From the NCBI RefSeq assembly GCF_002272135.1, contig NZ_NPBF01000038.1, forward strand, positions 1 to 64,000: a DNA stretch of 64,000 bases, written 5' to 3'. Shown here piece by piece: positions 32,984 through 45,509 of the stretch (positions are counted from its first letter, which is position 1; each line of letters starts with the position of its first letter). The notes under the pieces are model-generated. The model was not told where the DNA came from and did no database searches. It worked only from the letters and a program-made list of their open reading frames with translations. The position numbers and the translations under genes were made by a program. Origin of the DNA: Virgibacillus sp. 7505 (GTDB lineage Bacteria > Bacillota > Bacilli > Bacillales > Amphibacillaceae).

Positions 32984-33042
32984 TATTTAACTATAGTAAA
33001 AGATTGGCAGCGCCAGTTAATTGTAAAAAATACTGAAATGAC

Positions 33043-33071
33043 TTGAAAACACTAGTAAGCCTATGTATAAT
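33043..33071 (+). promoter_or_regulatory. Promoter 1 of the S10 operon
   Basis: TTGAAA at 33043-33048 and TATAAT at 33066-33071 with a 17-bp spacer, about 220 nt before rpsJ. Confidence 0.75.
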
Positions 33072-33130
33072 ACATAAAGTGTCATCTTATGAAGGATTGC
33101 AGACTTTTAAGCTGTAAAACTAGATAAGAC

Positions 33131-33602
<472 letters not shown>

Positions 33603-33629
33603 TTTTACACAAAATAGGAGGTGTAACGG

Positions 33630-34259
33630 ATGACGAAAGGAATCTTGGGACGCAAGATCGGCATGACACAGCTATTCACTGAAACAGGTGAACTTCAAGC
33701 TGTAACAGTTATCCAAGCTGAACCAAACGTAATTCTTCAAAAGAAAACTGTCGAATCTGACGGTTACAACGCATTGCAACTAGGATTTGCTGATCAGAAA
33801 GCAAACAACGCTAACAAACCTGCAAAAGGCCATGCTGAGAAAGCAAACACAACACCTAAGCGCTACATTCGTGAAATCCGTGACGCTGCTCTTGACGAAC
33901 ACGAAGTTGGACAAGAGGTTAGCGTAGAGATTTTCGCAGCTGGAGAAACAGTAGATGTAACAGGTACTTCTAAAGGTAAAGGATTCCAGGGCGCAATCAA
34001 GCGTCACAACCAATCCCGCGGACCTATGTCACACGGTTCACGTTACCACAGAAGACCAGGTTCCATGGGTGTAATTGACCCTATGCGCGTTTTCAAAGGT
34101 AAAGCACTACCAGGACAAATGGGCGGAGAGCAAATCACTGTTCAAAACCTTGAAATCGTTAAAGTTGACGCTGAGCGCAACCTTATCCTTGTTAAAGGTA
34201 ACGTACCTGGTGCGAAAAAATCTTACGTGAAAGTATCAAGTGCCGTAAAAGGTAACTAA
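33630..34259 (+). CDS. rplC: 50S ribosomal protein L3
   Basis: L3 (209 residues) starts 50S assembly near the peptidyl transferase centre. The typical start [15 protein letters not shown] and the long central extension with [21 protein letters not shown] are seen. SD ATAGGAGGTGT. Between rpsJ and rplD in standard order. Confidence 0.97.
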   Translation: MTKGILGRKIGMTQLFTETGELQAVTVIQAEPNVILQKKTVESDGYNALQLGFADQKANNANKPAKGHAEKANTTPKRYIREIRDAALDEHEVGQEVSVEIFAAGETVDVTGTSKGKGFQGAIKRHNQSRGPMSHGSRYHRRPGSMGVIDPMRVFKGKALPGQMGGEQITVQNLEIVKVDAERNLILVKGNVPGAKKSYVKVSSAVKGN

Positions 34260-34285
34260 TTCACAATACGAAGGGAGGATATATC

Positions 34286-34909
34286 ATGCCTAAAGTAGCA
34301 CTATTCAACCAGAGCGGGTCTCAAGTCGGTGAAATCGAATTGAATGATTCCGTTTTCGGTATCGAGCCACACACACATGTATTACACGAAGCAGTACTAA
34401 TGCAGCGTGCTTCTATGCGTCAAGGTACGCACAAAGTAAAAGGACGTTCTGAAGTACGAGGCGGCGGAAGAAAACCATGGCGTCAAAAAGGTACTGGCCG
34501 CGCGCGTCAAGGATCCATCCGTTCACCACAATGGGTTGGCGGTGGAACAGTTTTCGGACCGACTCCACGCAGCTACAGCTACAAACTACCTAAAAAAGTT
34601 CGTCGTCTAGCGCTTAAATCAGCACTATCTTCTAAAGTACAAGAAGAAAACATCGTAGTTTTAGAGAGCCTTGCATTCGATGCTCCTAAAACGAAAGATG
34701 TCGTTGCTATGCTTAGCGCACTAAACGTTGATAAAAAGGTATTGATCGTTACTGCAGATAAAGACGAAACTGTTGTACGTTCTGCAAACAACCTTAAAAA
34801 CGTTAAAGTGTTGACTCAAAGCGAAGTTAACGTTCTTGACTTGCTTACGCATGATAAGCTGATCTTAACGAAAGAGGCAGCTGAAAAAGCAGGGGAGGTG
34901 CTTGCATAA
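34286..34909 (+). CDS. rplD: 50S ribosomal protein L4
   Basis: L4 (207 residues) lines the exit tunnel; its extended loop holds the conserved [19 protein letters not shown]. In E. coli L4 represses the S10 operon; this mechanism is not established for Bacillaceae. Its TAA overlaps the rplW ATG by one base (TAATG). Confidence 0.97.
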   Translation: MPKVALFNQSGSQVGEIELNDSVFGIEPHTHVLHEAVLMQRASMRQGTHKVKGRSEVRGGGRKPWRQKGTGRARQGSIRSPQWVGGGTVFGPTPRSYSYKLPKKVRRLALKSALSSKVQEENIVVLESLAFDAPKTKDVVAMLSALNVDKKVLIVTADKDETVVRSANNLKNVKVLTQSEVNVLDLLTHDKLILTKEAAEKAGEVLA

Positions 34910-35199
34910 TGAGAGAACCACGTGATATTATTAAGCGCCCTGTAATTACGGAACATTCTTCTGACCTTATGGTTGATAAGAAGTACACGTTTGAAGTTGA
35001 CAAACGTGCTAACAAGATCGAAATCAAACAAGCGGTTGAAGTAATCTTTGGTGTAAAAGTGGAACAAGTGAACACTCAAAACCTTAAAGGTAAATTCAAA
35101 CGTCAAGGTCGTTACGGCGGATACCGCCCAGATCGTAAAAAAGCAGTAGTAACACTATCTGAAGACAGTAAAGAAATCGACTTCTTCGAAGGTGTTTAA
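34909..35199 (+). CDS. rplW: 50S ribosomal protein L23
   Basis: L23 (96 residues) sits at the tunnel exit and is the docking site of trigger factor and SRP. It begins [16 protein letters not shown] and contains the [17 protein letters not shown] core and [13 protein letters not shown] loop. Its SD (GGGGAGGTG) lies inside rplD, with a one-base overlap of stop and start, so translation is coupled. Confidence 0.96.
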   Translation: MREPRDIIKRPVITEHSSDLMVDKKYTFEVDKRANKIEIKQAVEVIFGVKVEQVNTQNLKGKFKRQGRYGGYRPDRKKAVVTLSEDSKEIDFFEGV

Positions 35200-35227
35200 G
35201 AAATAATAGAGAAGGAGGGAAACAACG

Positions 35228-36058
35228 ATGGCGATTAAAAAGTATAAACCGACCACTAACGGACGTCGTAATATGTCCGTATCGGATTTTGCTGAAATTA
35301 CAACTGACAAGCCTGAGAAATCATTGCTTGCACCGCTTCACAAACGTGGCGGACGTAACAACCAAGGTAAATTGACTGTACGTCACCAAGGTGGTGGACA
35401 CAAACGTCAATACCGTATTATCGACTTCAAACGCGACAAAGATGGAATACCAGGACGCGTTGCTACAATCGAGTACGATCCAAACCGTACTGCAAACATC
35501 GCTCTAATTCACTATGTAGATGGTGAAAAACGCTACATCCTTGCTCCGAAAGGCTTGGAAGTAGGAATGGAGATCTTATCTGGTGAAGGTGCTGACTTCA
35601 AAGTGGGTAACGCTATGGAGCTTGCTACAATCCCAGTTGGTACGATCATCCACAACATCGAATTGAAGCCAGGCCGCGGTGCTCAGCTAGCTCGTTCTGC
35701 TGGTGCACAAGCTCAAATCCTTGGCCGTGAAGGTAAATATGTTCTTGTAAGACTAACTTCTGGTGAAGTACGTCTAGTACTAGGTACTTGCCGTGCTACA
35801 ATCGGTCAGGTTGGTAACTTGGAACACGAACTAATCGTAGTTGGTAAAGCAGGACGCTCTCGCTGGTTAGGCAAACGCCCTACAGTCCGCGGATCTGTAA
35901 TGAACCCGAATGATCACCCACACGGTGGTGGTGAAGGACGCGCTCCAATCGGACGTAAATCACCAATGTCTCCATGGGGTAAACCGACACTTGGTTACAA
36001 AACACGTAAACGTAATAAGCAGTCCGATAAATTTATCGTACGTAAGCGTAAAAAATAA
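35228..36058 (+). CDS. rplB: 50S ribosomal protein L2
   Basis: L2 (276 residues) is essential for subunit joining and peptidyl transfer. It starts [17 protein letters not shown], and the C-terminal region [22 protein letters not shown] carries the invariant histidine. SD AGAAGGAGGGAAA. Confidence 0.97.
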   Translation: MAIKKYKPTTNGRRNMSVSDFAEITTDKPEKSLLAPLHKRGGRNNQGKLTVRHQGGGHKRQYRIIDFKRDKDGIPGRVATIEYDPNRTANIALIHYVDGEKRYILAPKGLEVGMEILSGEGADFKVGNAMELATIPVGTIIHNIELKPGRGAQLARSAGAQAQILGREGKYVLVRLTSGEVRLVLGTCRATIGQVGNLEHELIVVGKAGRSRWLGKRPTVRGSVMNPNDHPHGGGEGRAPIGRKSPMSPWGKPTLGYKTRKRNKQSDKFIVRKRKK

Positions 36059-36115
36059 TGTGGTAGCAAGGCGGGCGTTCTCACCCGTCTCCATATCGCA
36101 AAGGGAGGTTTATGT

Positions 36116-36394
36116 ATGGGTCGCAGCTTGAAAAAAGGACCTTTCGCAGATGACCATTTGCTAAAGAAAGTCGACAAATTGAACGAAGACGACAAGAAAC
36201 AAGTAATCAGAACTTGGTCCCGTCGTTCCACTATTTTCCCAACATTTGTTGGACACACAATCGCTGTGTACGATGGCCGTAAACACGTACCTGTTTATGT
36301 TACTGAAGATATGGTAGGTCATAAACTTGGTGAATTCGCGCCAACTCGCACGTACAGAGGACACGCAGCCGACGATAAGAAAACAAAACGCTAA
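36116..36394 (+). CDS. rpsS: 30S ribosomal protein S19
   Basis: S19 (92 residues) forms part of the 30S head and a bridge to the 50S. The sequence [15 protein letters not shown] and the core [21 protein letters not shown] are typical. SD AAAGGGAGGT. It lies between rplB and rplV. Confidence 0.97.
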   Translation: MGRSLKKGPFADDHLLKKVDKLNEDDKKQVIRTWSRRSTIFPTFVGHTIAVYDGRKHVPVYVTEDMVGHKLGEFAPTRTYRGHAADDKKTKR

Positions 36395-36412
36395 GAGGGG
36401 AGGCAATCCTAA

Positions 36413-36754
36413 ATGCAAGCAAAAGCTATGGCAAAATCAGTTCGCATTGCTCCTCGTAAGGTCCGCTTAGTTGTTGATTTGATTCGAGGAAAAAATGTTG
36501 GAGAAGCTATTGCGATTTTGCGTCACACTCAGCGTGGTGCATCATTGGCAGTAGAGAAAGTACTTCGTTCTGCAGTTGCTAACGCAGAACACAACTATGA
36601 AATGGATACGGATAACCTTGTTATCTCTGAAGCATTCGTTAACGAAGGTGCTACATTGAAACGTTTCCGTCCACGCGCTCAAGGCCGCGCAAGCCAAATC
36701 AACAAACGTACTAGCCACATTACAGTGGTTGTTACAGAAAAGAAGGAGGGTTAA
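36413..36754 (+). CDS. rplV: 50S ribosomal protein L22
   Basis: L22 (113 residues) lines the exit tunnel. The N-terminal fold has [18 protein letters not shown], and the beta-hairpin loop that reaches the tunnel ([22 protein letters not shown]) is intact; deletions there give macrolide resistance. rpsC follows 3 nt after the stop. Confidence 0.97.
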   Translation: MQAKAMAKSVRIAPRKVRLVVDLIRGKNVGEAIAILRHTQRGASLAVEKVLRSAVANAEHNYEMDTDNLVISEAFVNEGATLKRFRPRAQGRASQINKRTSHITVVVTEKKEG

Positions 36755-36757
36755 GCA

Positions 36758-37399
36758 GTGGGTCAAAAAGTACATCCGATAGGTCTTCGCGTCGGCGTCA
36801 TCCGTGACTGGGAATCCAAGTGGTACGGTGGCAAAGATTACGCTGATTTACTACATGAAGATATCAGAATTCGTGATTATCTAGAACAACGTTTGAAAGA
36901 TGCTGCACTTTCCAAAGTGGAGATCGAACGTGCTGCTAACCGTGTAAATATCTCTATTCATACTGGTAAACCTGGTATGGTAATCGGTAAAGGCGGTTCT
37001 GAAGTAGAAGCACTTCGTAAAGCATTGAACAGCCTGACTGGCAAACGTGTTCACATCAACATCGTAGAAGTGAAACGTGTAGATCTTGATGCTAAATTGG
37101 TAGCAGACAACATCGCTCGTCAACTTGAAAACCGTATCTCATTCCGTCGTGCTCAGAAACAAACATTGCAGCGTGCAATGCGTGCTGGTGCTAAAGGTAT
37201 CCGTACACAAGTTTCCGGTCGTCTAGGCGGAGCAGATATCGCTCGTGCAGAATCTTACAGCGAAGGAACAGTTCCACTTCATACTCTACGTGCTGACATT
37301 GACTATGGCACAGCTGAAGCTGATACAACTTATGGTAAGCTTGGCGTTAAAGTATGGATCTATCGTGGCGAAGTCCTTCCAACTAAAAACAACCGATAA
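36758..37399 (+). CDS. rpsC: 30S ribosomal protein S3
   Basis: S3 (213 residues) takes part in mRNA entry and helicase activity. The N-terminal KH domain contains the GxxG loop in [13 protein letters not shown], and the C-terminal domain has [21 protein letters not shown] start at 36758 with SD AAGGAGGG inside the end of rplV. Confidence 0.97.
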   Translation: MGQKVHPIGLRVGVIRDWESKWYGGKDYADLLHEDIRIRDYLEQRLKDAALSKVEIERAANRVNISIHTGKPGMVIGKGGSEVEALRKALNSLTGKRVHINIVEVKRVDLDAKLVADNIARQLENRISFRRAQKQTLQRAMRAGAKGIRTQVSGRLGGADIARAESYSEGTVPLHTLRADIDYGTAEADTTYGKLGVKVWIYRGEVLPTKNNR

Positions 37400-37417
37400 G
37401 GAAGGGGGAAAAGCATT

Positions 37418-37852
37418 ATGTTAATGCCTAAACGCGTAAAATATCGTAGACAACACCGTGGTAAATTGAATGGCCGTGCTAAAGGCGGTACAGAAGTGGC
37501 ATTTGGTGAATGGGGTTTACAAGCTCTTGATCCTGCTTGGATCACTAGCCGTCAAATCGAATCTGCTCGTATCGCTATGACTCGTTACATGAAACGTGGC
37601 GGTAAAGTATGGATCAAAATCTTCCCAGATAAGCCATACACTAAAAAACCTCTAGAAGTCCGAATGGGTTCCGGTAAAGGTTCTCCTGAAGGCTGGGTAG
37701 CTGTAACGAAACCTGGTAAGATCATGTTCGAAATCGCTGGAGTATCTGAAGAGGTGGCTCGCGAAGCATTGCGTCTTGCTTCTCACAAACTGCCAGTAAG
37801 AACTAAGATCGTAAAACGTGAAGAAATTGGTGGTGAAATCAATGAAGGCTAA
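37418..37852 (+). CDS. rplP: 50S ribosomal protein L16
   Basis: L16 (144 residues) contacts the A-site tRNA elbow and organises the peptidyl transferase centre. [16 protein letters not shown] at the start and the basic [15 protein letters not shown] segment with the loop MGSGKG are typical. It overlaps rpmC by 11 nt. Confidence 0.97.
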   Translation: MLMPKRVKYRRQHRGKLNGRAKGGTEVAFGEWGLQALDPAWITSRQIESARIAMTRYMKRGGKVWIKIFPDKPYTKKPLEVRMGSGKGSPEGWVAVTKPGKIMFEIAGVSEEVAREALRLASHKLPVRTKIVKREEIGGEINEG

Positions 37853-38042
37853 TGAAATCAAAGAACTGACCACTGCCGAAATTGAACAAAAAGTTAAGTC
37901 TCTTAAAGAAGAACTTTTCAACCTGCGCTTCCAATTAGCTACTGGACAGCTTGAGAATACAGCGCGTATTCGCACAGTCCGTAAGACAATTGCTCGCATG
38001 AAGACAGTTGTTCGTGAAAGAGAATTAAGCGTAAATAACTAA
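37842..38042 (+). CDS. rpmC: 50S ribosomal protein L29
   Basis: L29 (66 residues) is a helical protein near the tunnel exit next to L23. The family core [23 protein letters not shown] is intact. ATG at 37842 overlaps the rplP end and is preceded by an internal GGTGGTGA SD; an in-frame upstream ATG would extend without similarity. Confidence 0.95.
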   Translation: MKANEIKELTTAEIEQKVKSLKEELFNLRFQLATGQLENTARIRTVRKTIARMKTVVRERELSVNN

Positions 38043-38064
38043 ATTCCGAGAGGAGGTTCGCGAC

Positions 38065-38328
38065 ATGAGTGAACGTAACAATCGTAAAGTATACGTTGGA
38101 CGTGTTGTATCCGATAAAATGGATAAAACAATCACTGTTCTTGTTGAAACCTACAAAACTCACAAGCTGTACGGCAAGCGTGTTAAGTATTCTAAAAAGC
38201 TAAAAGCGCATGATGAAAACGGTACAGCAAAAACTGGTGACTTGGTTCGTATCATGGAAACTCGTCCATTATCCGCAACGAAACGTTTCCGTTTGGTTGA
38301 AGTGGTAGAAGAAGCAGTAATTATCTAA
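38065..38328 (+). CDS. rpsQ: 30S ribosomal protein S17
   Basis: S17 (87 residues) is an OB-fold primary binder of 16S r[24 protein letters not shown] and the [11 protein letters not shown] loop are conserved. SD AGAGGAGGTT. Confidence 0.97.
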   Translation: MSERNNRKVYVGRVVSDKMDKTITVLVETYKTHKLYGKRVKYSKKLKAHDENGTAKTGDLVRIMETRPLSATKRFRLVEVVEEAVII

Positions 38329-38332
38329 TTAA

Positions 38333-38740
<408 letters not shown>

Positions 38741-38775
38741 AACACTTAATGCCTTGTTAAGGAGGTGCAGTACAC

Positions 38776-39087
38776 ATGCATGTTAAAAAAGGTGACAAAG
38801 TTAAAGTAATCACTGGTAAAGATCGTGGTAAAGAAGGTACCATCCTTGAAGCTTATCCGAAGAAAGACCGTGTTCTTGTCGAAGGCGTAAACATCGTCAA
38901 AAAACACGCGAAACCTTCCCAGGATAACCCGCAGGGCGGAATCCTCGAAATCGAAGCAGCGATTCACGTTTCTAACGTAATGCTGATCGATCCTAAAACT
39001 GGAGAGCCAACTCGCGTAGGCTACGAAGTGAAAGACGGCAAAAAAGTCCGTATCGCTAAGAAATCCGGTCAAGCTATCGATAAATAA
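38776..39087 (+). CDS. rplX: 50S ribosomal protein L24
   Basis: L24 (103 residues) initiates 50S assembly. The N-terminal KOW motif is visible in [20 protein letters not shown], and NIVKKHAKP follows. SD AAGGAGGTG. Confidence 0.97.
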   Translation: MHVKKGDKVKVITGKDRGKEGTILEAYPKKDRVLVEGVNIVKKHAKPSQDNPQGGILEIEAAIHVSNVMLIDPKTGEPTRVGYEVKDGKKVRIAKKSGQAIDK

Positions 39088-39112
39088 TTTCTTCTGAAAG
39101 GAGGGCTACTCG

Positions 39113-39652
39113 ATGAATGAATTGAAACAAAGATATCAAGGCGAAATTTCTCCATCTCTAATGGAAAAATTCAGCTATAAATCTGTAATGCAAGTACCAA
39201 AGATCGAAAAGATCGTTATTAACATGGGTGTCGGTGACGCCGTTCAAAACTCTAAAGCACTTGATTCTGCAGTAGAGGAATTGGCATTGCTTGCTGGTCA
39301 GCAGCCAATCATCACGAAAGCTAAGAAATCTATCGCAGGTTTCCGTCTTCGTGAAGGTATGCCAATTGGAGCGAAAGTTACATTGCGCGGTGAGCGTATG
39401 TACGAATTCCTTCAAAAACTAGTCGCAGTTTCCCTTCCACGTGTACGTGACTTCCGTGGTATCTCAAACAAAGCGTTTGATGGTCGTGGTAACTATACTC
39501 TAGGTGTTAAAGAACAGCTAATCTTCCCAGAAATTAATTACGATAAAGTAAGCAAAGTACGTGGAATGGACATCGTTATCGTAACTACAGCCAACACTGA
39601 CGAAGAAGCTCGTGAGCTACTTACTCAGCTAGGCATGCCTTTCCAAAAATAA
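39113..39652 (+). CDS. rplE: 50S ribosomal protein L5
   Basis: L5 (179 residues) binds 5S rRNA and contacts P-site t[18 protein letters not shown] and [17 protein letters not shown] are typical, as is the C-terminal [29 protein letters not shown]. Confidence 0.97.
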   Translation: MNELKQRYQGEISPSLMEKFSYKSVMQVPKIEKIVINMGVGDAVQNSKALDSAVEELALLAGQQPIITKAKKSIAGFRLREGMPIGAKVTLRGERMYEFLQKLVAVSLPRVRDFRGISNKAFDGRGNYTLGVKEQLIFPEINYDKVSKVRGMDIVIVTTANTDEEARELLTQLGMPFQK

Positions 39653-39658
39653 AGGTAA

Positions 39659-39859
<201 letters not shown>

Positions 39860-39890
39860 TCCCCTAAATCAGGGAAGGAGGTAATGATTA

Positions 39891-40289
39891 ATGGTTATGA
39901 CAGATCCTATCGCAGATATGCTAACTCGTATTCGTAATGCAAACACTGTTCGTCATGAAAAACTGGAGCTTCCTGCTTCTAAGTTGAAAAAGGATGTTGC
40001 TGATATCCTTAAACGTGAAGGCTTTATTCGCGATTACGAATTCGTAGAAGATGACAAACAAGGTGTTCTACGCATCTTTTTGAAATATGGTAAAAACGAC
40101 GAGCGTGTTATCACTGGTATCAAACGTATCAGTAAACCTGGTCTTCGTGTTTACGCGAAATCTACTGAAATCCCACGTGTCCTTAACGGACTTGGTATCG
40201 CAGTTGTTTCAACATCTAAAGGCGTATTGTCTGATAAAGAAGCACGTGAGCAAGCTGTCGGCGGCGAAGTGCTAGCATACGTTTGGTAA
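39891..40289 (+). CDS. rpsH: 30S ribosomal protein S8
   Basis: S8 (132 residues) binds helix 21 of 16S rRNA; in E. coli it represses the spc operon. [16 protein letters not shown] at the start and the C-terminal [13 protein letters not shown] segment match the family. The start may be ATG 39891 or the in-frame ATG two codons later. Confidence 0.97.
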   Translation: MVMTDPIADMLTRIRNANTVRHEKLELPASKLKKDVADILKREGFIRDYEFVEDDKQGVLRIFLKYGKNDERVITGIKRISKPGLRVYAKSTEIPRVLNGLGIAVVSTSKGVLSDKEAREQAVGGEVLAYVW

Positions 40290-40318
40290 TTCCCAACAAT
40301 TAGTAAGGAGGTGCACAT

Positions 40319-40855
40319 ATGTCCCGCGTAGGTAAAAAGATTCTTGAAATCCCTGCAGGCGTTGAATTCAAAAATGAAAACAACACTGTGACTGTAAAAG
40401 GTCCTAAAGGTGAATTGACTCGTACATTCCACCAAGATATGGTGATCAAAGTTGAAGAGAACGTTCTTACTGTTGAACGCCCAACTGACAGCAAGGAACA
40501 CCGTGCTCTTCACGGAACTACTCGTTCTATCCTTGGAAACATGGTACAAGGCGTACACGCTGGTTATGAGAAAGCTCTTGAAATCATCGGTGTAGGTTAT
40601 CGTGCTACAAAACAAGGCAACAAAGTCGTGATCAACGCTGGTTACTCTCATCCAGTTGAAGTTGAACACCGCGATGGTATTGAAATCGAAGTTCCTTCCA
40701 ACACTCGTGTAGTTGTTAAAGGTATCGATAAGGAAGCTGTTGGCGCAGTAGCTGCTAACATCCGTGCAATCCGTCCTCCAGAGCCTTACAAAGGTAAAGG
40801 AATCCGTTACGAAGGCGAATTCGTACGTCGTAAAGAAGGTAAAACAGCGAAATAA
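40319..40855 (+). CDS. rplF: 50S ribosomal protein L6
   Basis: L6 (178 residues) lies near the factor-binding site and the sarcin-ricin loop. [14 protein letters not shown] and the C-terminal [14 protein letters not shown] are conserved. SD AAGGAGGTG. Confidence 0.97.
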   Translation: MSRVGKKILEIPAGVEFKNENNTVTVKGPKGELTRTFHQDMVIKVEENVLTVERPTDSKEHRALHGTTRSILGNMVQGVHAGYEKALEIIGVGYRATKQGNKVVINAGYSHPVEVEHRDGIEIEVPSNTRVVVKGIDKEAVGAVAANIRAIRPPEPYKGKGIRYEGEFVRRKEGKTAK

Positions 40856-40888
40856 GGTTTTTCGTTAAACCAGAAAGGAGTGACCTGA

Positions 40889-41251
40889 ATGATTACAAAA
40901 GTTGCAAAAAACGAATCGCGTAAGAGAAGACATAACCGTGTTCGTAAAAGCATTTCAGGAACATCTGAGCGTCCACGTTTGAACGTATACCGTTCTAACA
41001 AACACATTTACGCACAGTTGATCGATGATACAACTGGTAAAACACTTGCAAGTGCTTCTACTAAGGATGCTAGCCTTAGCCTAGAATCTACAAGCAATGT
41101 TGAAGCAGCTCAAAAGGTCGGAGAAGCAGTTGCTAACCGTGCGAAAGAAGCTGGCGTAACAACTATCGTATTTGACCGTGGAGGCTACCTTTACCACGGA
41201 CGTGTTAAAGCATTGGCTGAAGCAGCTCGTGAAGCTGGTCTTAAATTCTAA
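40889..41251 (+). CDS. rplR: 50S ribosomal protein L18
   Basis: L18 (120 residues) mediates 5S rRNA attachment with L5. The basic N-terminal tail ([13 protein letters not shown]) and core [20 protein letters not shown] are seen, ending [33 protein letters not shown]. Confidence 0.97.
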   Translation: MITKVAKNESRKRRHNRVRKSISGTSERPRLNVYRSNKHIYAQLIDDTTGKTLASASTKDASLSLESTSNVEAAQKVGEAVANRAKEAGVTTIVFDRGGYLYHGRVKALAEAAREAGLKF

Positions 41252-41272
41252 TCTAAAAAGGAGGGACACAAC

Positions 41273-41776
41273 TTGCGTACAACAATTGACCCGAACAAAC
41301 TTGATCTTGAAGAACGCGTAGTAACGGTTAACCGTGTTGCTAAAGTAGTAAAAGGTGGTCGTCGTTTCCGTTTCGCTGCTCTTGTAGTAGTAGGCGATAA
41401 AAACGGCCATGTAGGTTTCGGTACTGGTAAAGCACAAGAAGTACCAGAAGCGATCCGTAAAGCTATCGAAGACGCGAAGAAAAATCTAATTACTATACCT
41501 ATCGTTGGTACAACTATTCCACATGAAATCATCGGTGAATTCGGCGCCGGCAACATCTTGATGAAGCCAGCTGCAGAAGGTACTGGAGTTATCGCCGGTG
41601 GACCTGTACGTGCGGTACTTGAGCTTGGTGGTATCGGAGACATCCTTTCTAAATCACTTGGTTCTAACACTCCAATCAACATGGTTCGTGCTACACTTAA
41701 CGGACTTGGCAGATTGAAACGTGCAGAAGAAGTTGCGAAACTTCGTGGAAAGTCTGTAGAAGAACTGTTAGGATAA
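41273..41776 (+). CDS. rpsE: 30S ribosomal protein S5
   Basis: S5 (167 residues) affects accuracy of decoding and mRNA unwinding. The double-stranded RNA-binding-like N-terminal domain has [19 protein letters not shown]. The spectinomycin loop is of the sensitive type. TTG start at 41273 is the only start keeping the full N-terminus, after AAGGAGGGA. Confidence 0.96.
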   Translation: MRTTIDPNKLDLEERVVTVNRVAKVVKGGRRFRFAALVVVGDKNGHVGFGTGKAQEVPEAIRKAIEDAKKNLITIPIVGTTIPHEIIGEFGAGNILMKPAAEGTGVIAGGPVRAVLELGGIGDILSKSLGSNTPINMVRATLNGLGRLKRAEEVAKLRGKSVEELLG

Positions 41777-41789
41777 GGAGGGAAAGCAC

Positions 41790-41972
41790 ATGGCTAACAA
41801 ATTAGAAATCACCCTCACGCGCAGTACGATCGGAAGACTGGAAAAACAGCGCAAAACTGTCGCTGCTCTAGGTCTTAGAAAGATCCGTCAGTCAGTTGTT
41901 TTGGAAGACAATCCAACTGTTCGCGGTATGATCAACAGAGTTTCTCATCTAGTATCAGTTAAAGAAGTATAA
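41790..41972 (+). CDS. rpmD: 50S ribosomal protein L30
   Basis: A 60-residue L30 with the typical [20 protein letters not shown] start and the [13 protein letters not shown] end. It lies 13 nt after rpsE with SD AAGGAGGG. Confidence 0.97.
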   Translation: MANKLEITLTRSTIGRLEKQRKTVAALGLRKIRQSVVLEDNPTVRGMINRVSHLVSVKEV

Positions 41973-42002
41973 TGATTTAAATGTAAAAGAGGAGGTGCCA
42001 TT

Positions 42003-42443
42003 ATGAAACTTCATGAATTGAAGTCAGCAGAAGGAACACGTAAAACTCGCAATCGTGTAGGTCGTGGTATGTCTTCAGGTAACGGTAAAACATCCGGCCG
42101 TGGACATAAAGGACAAAACGCACGTTCTGGCGGCGGTGTACGTCTAGGTTTCGAAGGTGGCCAAATGCCACTATTCCAACGTCTTCCTAAACGTGGATTC
42201 ACAAACATCCACCGTACTGAGTACTCAATTGTAAACCTTGAAACCCTTAACCGTTTTGAAGAGGGCACAGAGGTAACTCCAGAGCTTCTACTTGAAAGCG
42301 GAGTTGTAAGCAAATTGAGAGCCGGTATTAAAGTTCTAGGAAACGGGAACATCGAAAAGAAACTTACTGTTAAAGCTCACAAGTTCTCTGCTTCTGCTAA
42401 AGAAGCTATTGAGGCAGCGGGCGGTCAAACAGAGGTGATCTAA
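42003..42443 (+). CDS. rplO: 50S ribosomal protein L15
   Basis: L15 (146 residues) is a late assembly protein with a long Gly/Arg-rich N-terminal extension ([21 protein letters not shown]) and a C-terminal globular domain. Its TAA overlaps the ATG of secY by one base, so the translocase gene is translationally coupled. Confidence 0.97.
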   Translation: MKLHELKSAEGTRKTRNRVGRGMSSGNGKTSGRGHKGQNARSGGGVRLGFEGGQMPLFQRLPKRGFTNIHRTEYSIVNLETLNRFEEGTEVTPELLLESGVVSKLRAGIKVLGNGNIEKKLTVKAHKFSASAKEAIEAAGGQTEVI

Positions 42444-43732
42444 TGTTTCGTACAATCTCCAATTTTATGCGTGTAAAAGATATACGAAATAAAATCATCT
42501 TTACATTGCTTATGTTGATCATTTTCAGGATCGGTACGTTCATTCCTGTTCCATTTACCGATCGTTCCGCGATCGATTTTATGAACCAGCAGAACGTATT
42601 CGGGTTCTTGAATACATTTGGCGGCGGTGCATTGCAGAACTTCTCCATCCTTGCGATGGGTATCATGCCGTACATCACTGCCTCGATCATCATGCAGCTT
42701 CTGCAAATGGATGTCGTACCGACATTCAGTGAGTGGAAAAAGCAAGGAGAGATGGGACGTCGTAAGTTGGCACAAGTGACGCGTTACGCCACTATCGTGC
42801 TAGCGTTAATACAGGCGGTAGGTATGTCCATCGGATTCAACCAGTTATCCGGCGGTATGCTCATTTCCGATCCAAGTTTTTATAAGTTCGCTGTCATTAC
42901 AATCGTATTGACTGCAGGAACAGCATTCTTGATGTGGTTAGGAGAACAGATCACAGCTCATGGTGTAGGTAATGGTATTTCCATTATTATCTTCGCCGGT
43001 ATCGCTGCTGCAATTCCGAATGGTTTAAACCAGCTTTGGGAACAGTACTTCAGCAATCCTGGTGATGATCTATTCCTTAATGTCGTGATCGTTGCAATTA
43101 TCGCTATCGTGATCATTGCCGTAATTGTTGGTGTGATTTATATCACGCAGGCACTTCGTAAAATTCCAATCCAGTATTCGAAGCGTACTACAAGTCGTTC
43201 CCAAGTAGGCGGCCAGTCCACCCACTTACCGATTAAAGTAAACGCTGCTGGAGTAATCCCTGTTATTTTCGCAGTTTCCTTTATCTATGCTCCGCGTACA
43301 ATCGCGAGTTTCTTTGAAGGAAATGTAGCAACTACGATCGAGAACGTATTCGATTATACGCAACCAATTGGGATGGTAATCTATGTAGTCCTGATTCTTG
43401 CATTTAGTTATTTCTATACATTCGTTCAGGTTAACCCGGAACAAATGGCAGAGAACTTAAACAAGCAAGGTGGCTACATCCCGGGTATTCGCCCAGGGAA
43501 AAGCACGGAAACGTACCTCACCAGTGTGATGTATCGTTTAACCTTCGTTGGGTCTCTCTTCTTGGCTGCTGTAGCTGTATTGCCTATAATCCTAGGCTCT
43601 ATTGCCAACTTGCCGACTTCTGTCCAAATCGGAGGAACGAGCCTGCTGATCGTGGTAGGGGTAGCGTTGCAGACGATGAAACAGCTAGAAAGCCAGTTAG
43701 TGAAGCGTCATTACCGAGGCTTCATGAAATAG
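42443..43732 (+). CDS. secY: SecY, protein-conducting channel subunit
   Basis: SecY (429 residues) forms the translocation pore with ten membrane helices. The signature GxxPYITASIIMQLLQ near residues 73-88 and the cytoplasmic RRxPIQYSKR-type loop (RKIPIQYSKR) before helix 7 are visible. The start overlaps rplO. Partners are SecE (16085-16261) and SecG, which is not in this window. Confidence 0.97.
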   Translation: MFRTISNFMRVKDIRNKIIFTLLMLIIFRIGTFIPVPFTDRSAIDFMNQQNVFGFLNTFGGGALQNFSILAMGIMPYITASIIMQLLQMDVVPTFSEWKKQGEMGRRKLAQVTRYATIVLALIQAVGMSIGFNQLSGGMLISDPSFYKFAVITIVLTAGTAFLMWLGEQITAHGVGNGISIIIFAGIAAAIPNGLNQLWEQYFSNPGDDLFLNVVIVAIIAIVIIAVIVGVIYITQALRKIPIQYSKRTTSRSQVGGQSTHLPIKVNAAGVIPVIFAVSFIYAPRTIASFFEGNVATTIENVFDYTQPIGMVIYVVLILAFSYFYTFVQVNPEQMAENLNKQGGYIPGIRPGKSTETYLTSVMYRLTFVGSLFLAAVAVLPIILGSIANLPTSVQIGGTSLLIVVGVALQTMKQLESQLVKRHYRGFMK

Positions 43733-44422
<690 letters not shown>

Positions 44423-44806
44423 TACAGGTGTGCAAACTATACTCTCTTAGTACGGGTGGAATTGCACTTTGGGCTCCTAATAGCGTAAGGATGCATTCTA
44501 TCCCTTGATAGAGTATAATAGACCTCGTGGTAGAGTTGAAACGATTTGCGGCTTTGCAATTCGTTCAAGCTTCCATCATCGGAACCGTGCCTTACTGATA
44601 TCCTGACGCTAATTGACAAGGCTGAATATGAACAATCATGAAACAAATTGTGACTCAATTTGTGGACTTAATATAGATTCCCTAACATGCAGCTTTTCTA
44701 ACCTGGACATTCAGGCAGAAAAGTGGTAGAATATGCTCCTTGTTTGCAGCATATAATGCTAACTTACGCACAGCTTCGATATAAGCTATGATGAAGGTGA
44801 TCATGT
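44423..44806 (+). other. 384-nt gap where map is usually found
   Basis: No coding region can be supported and no methionine aminopeptidase remnant is readable. Contents: a perfect inverted repeat ACAAATTG/CAATTTGT (44643-44663, five-base loop) and a promoter at 44704-44732. Confidence 0.6.
44704..44732 (+). promoter_or_regulatory. SigA promoter for the KOW gene-infA-rpmJ-rpsM segment
   Basis: TGGACA at 44704-44709 and TAGAAT at 44727-44732 with a 17-bp spacer, about 75 nt before the TTG start of the KOW protein. Confidence 0.65.
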
Positions 44807-45115
44807 TTGAGCGAAACGGATGCAAGTCCACTAATCGGTCAGGTTGTTCGTATCGTATATGGGCGAGAAGCAGGCCAGCTTGCGATTGTCATTCGAAAAA
44901 TTGACAGTCGTTTTGTGTTGCTTGCCGACGGAGACAAACGAAAGTTCGATTCACCGAAGCGCAAAGCTTTGCGTCATGTGGATCCACTGCCGTATGTATC
45001 ACCGGAAGTCCGACGTAGCCTTCTAGAAGCTGGTCGCGTAACCAATGGTAAACTGCGATTTGCGATATCTACTTATGTCAATCATACCGTGAAGAGATTT
45101 GAAGAAGGGAGATAG
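44807..45115 (+). CDS. ybzG: KOW-domain RNA-binding protein (L14e-like)
   Basis: A 102-residue protein with an N-terminal KOW motif ([22 protein letters not shown] at about 9-30) and a basic segment [14 protein letters not shown]; the fold resembles L14e/L6e-type KOW proteins. The function in Bacillus is not established. TTG start at 44807 is supported by GAAGGTGA; an ATG at 44803 is out of frame. infA begins 4 nt after the stop. Confidence 0.85.
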   Translation: MSETDASPLIGQVVRIVYGREAGQLAIVIRKIDSRFVLLADGDKRKFDSPKRKALRHVDPLPYVSPEVRRSLLEAGRVTNGKLRFAISTYVNHTVKRFEEGR

Positions 45116-45119
45116 ACCG

Positions 45120-45338
45120 ATGGCGAAAGATGATGCAATTGAAGTAGAAGGAACTGTCACCGATACATTGCCTAATGCGCAATTTAAGGTAGAGTTAGAG
45201 AATGGCCACACCGTTTTAGCACATGTTTCCGGTAAAATTCGTATGCACTTCATTCGAATTCTTCCTGGAGATAAAGTAACGGTAGAGCTTTCCCCTTATG
45301 ACTTAACTAAAGGACGTATTACGTACCGTTATAAATAA
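45120..45338 (+). CDS. infA: Translation initiation factor IF-1
   Basis: IF-1 (72 residues) is an OB-fold protein that occupies the A site during initiation. The typical [29 protein letters not shown] and [19 protein letters not shown]-like core are seen (with a valine variant in HVSGKIRM). ATG at 45120 follows AAGGGAGA; an in-frame upstream start would overlap the previous gene. Confidence 0.97.
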   Translation: MAKDDAIEVEGTVTDTLPNAQFKVELENGHTVLAHVSGKIRMHFIRILPGDKVTVELSPYDLTKGRITYRYK

Positions 45339-45370
45339 TTTGACTAGCTCCGATACTAAAGGAGGAATAG

Positions 45371-45487
<117 letters not shown>

Positions 45488-45509
45488 TACAAGGAGGTGC
45501 ACGTAGCTA

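Noticed and set aside
36061-36131. Alternate-frame open frame running from the rplB end into rpsS
   Set aside because: It is a shadow of rplB codons. The rpsS start at 36116 has its own SD and complete family similarity.
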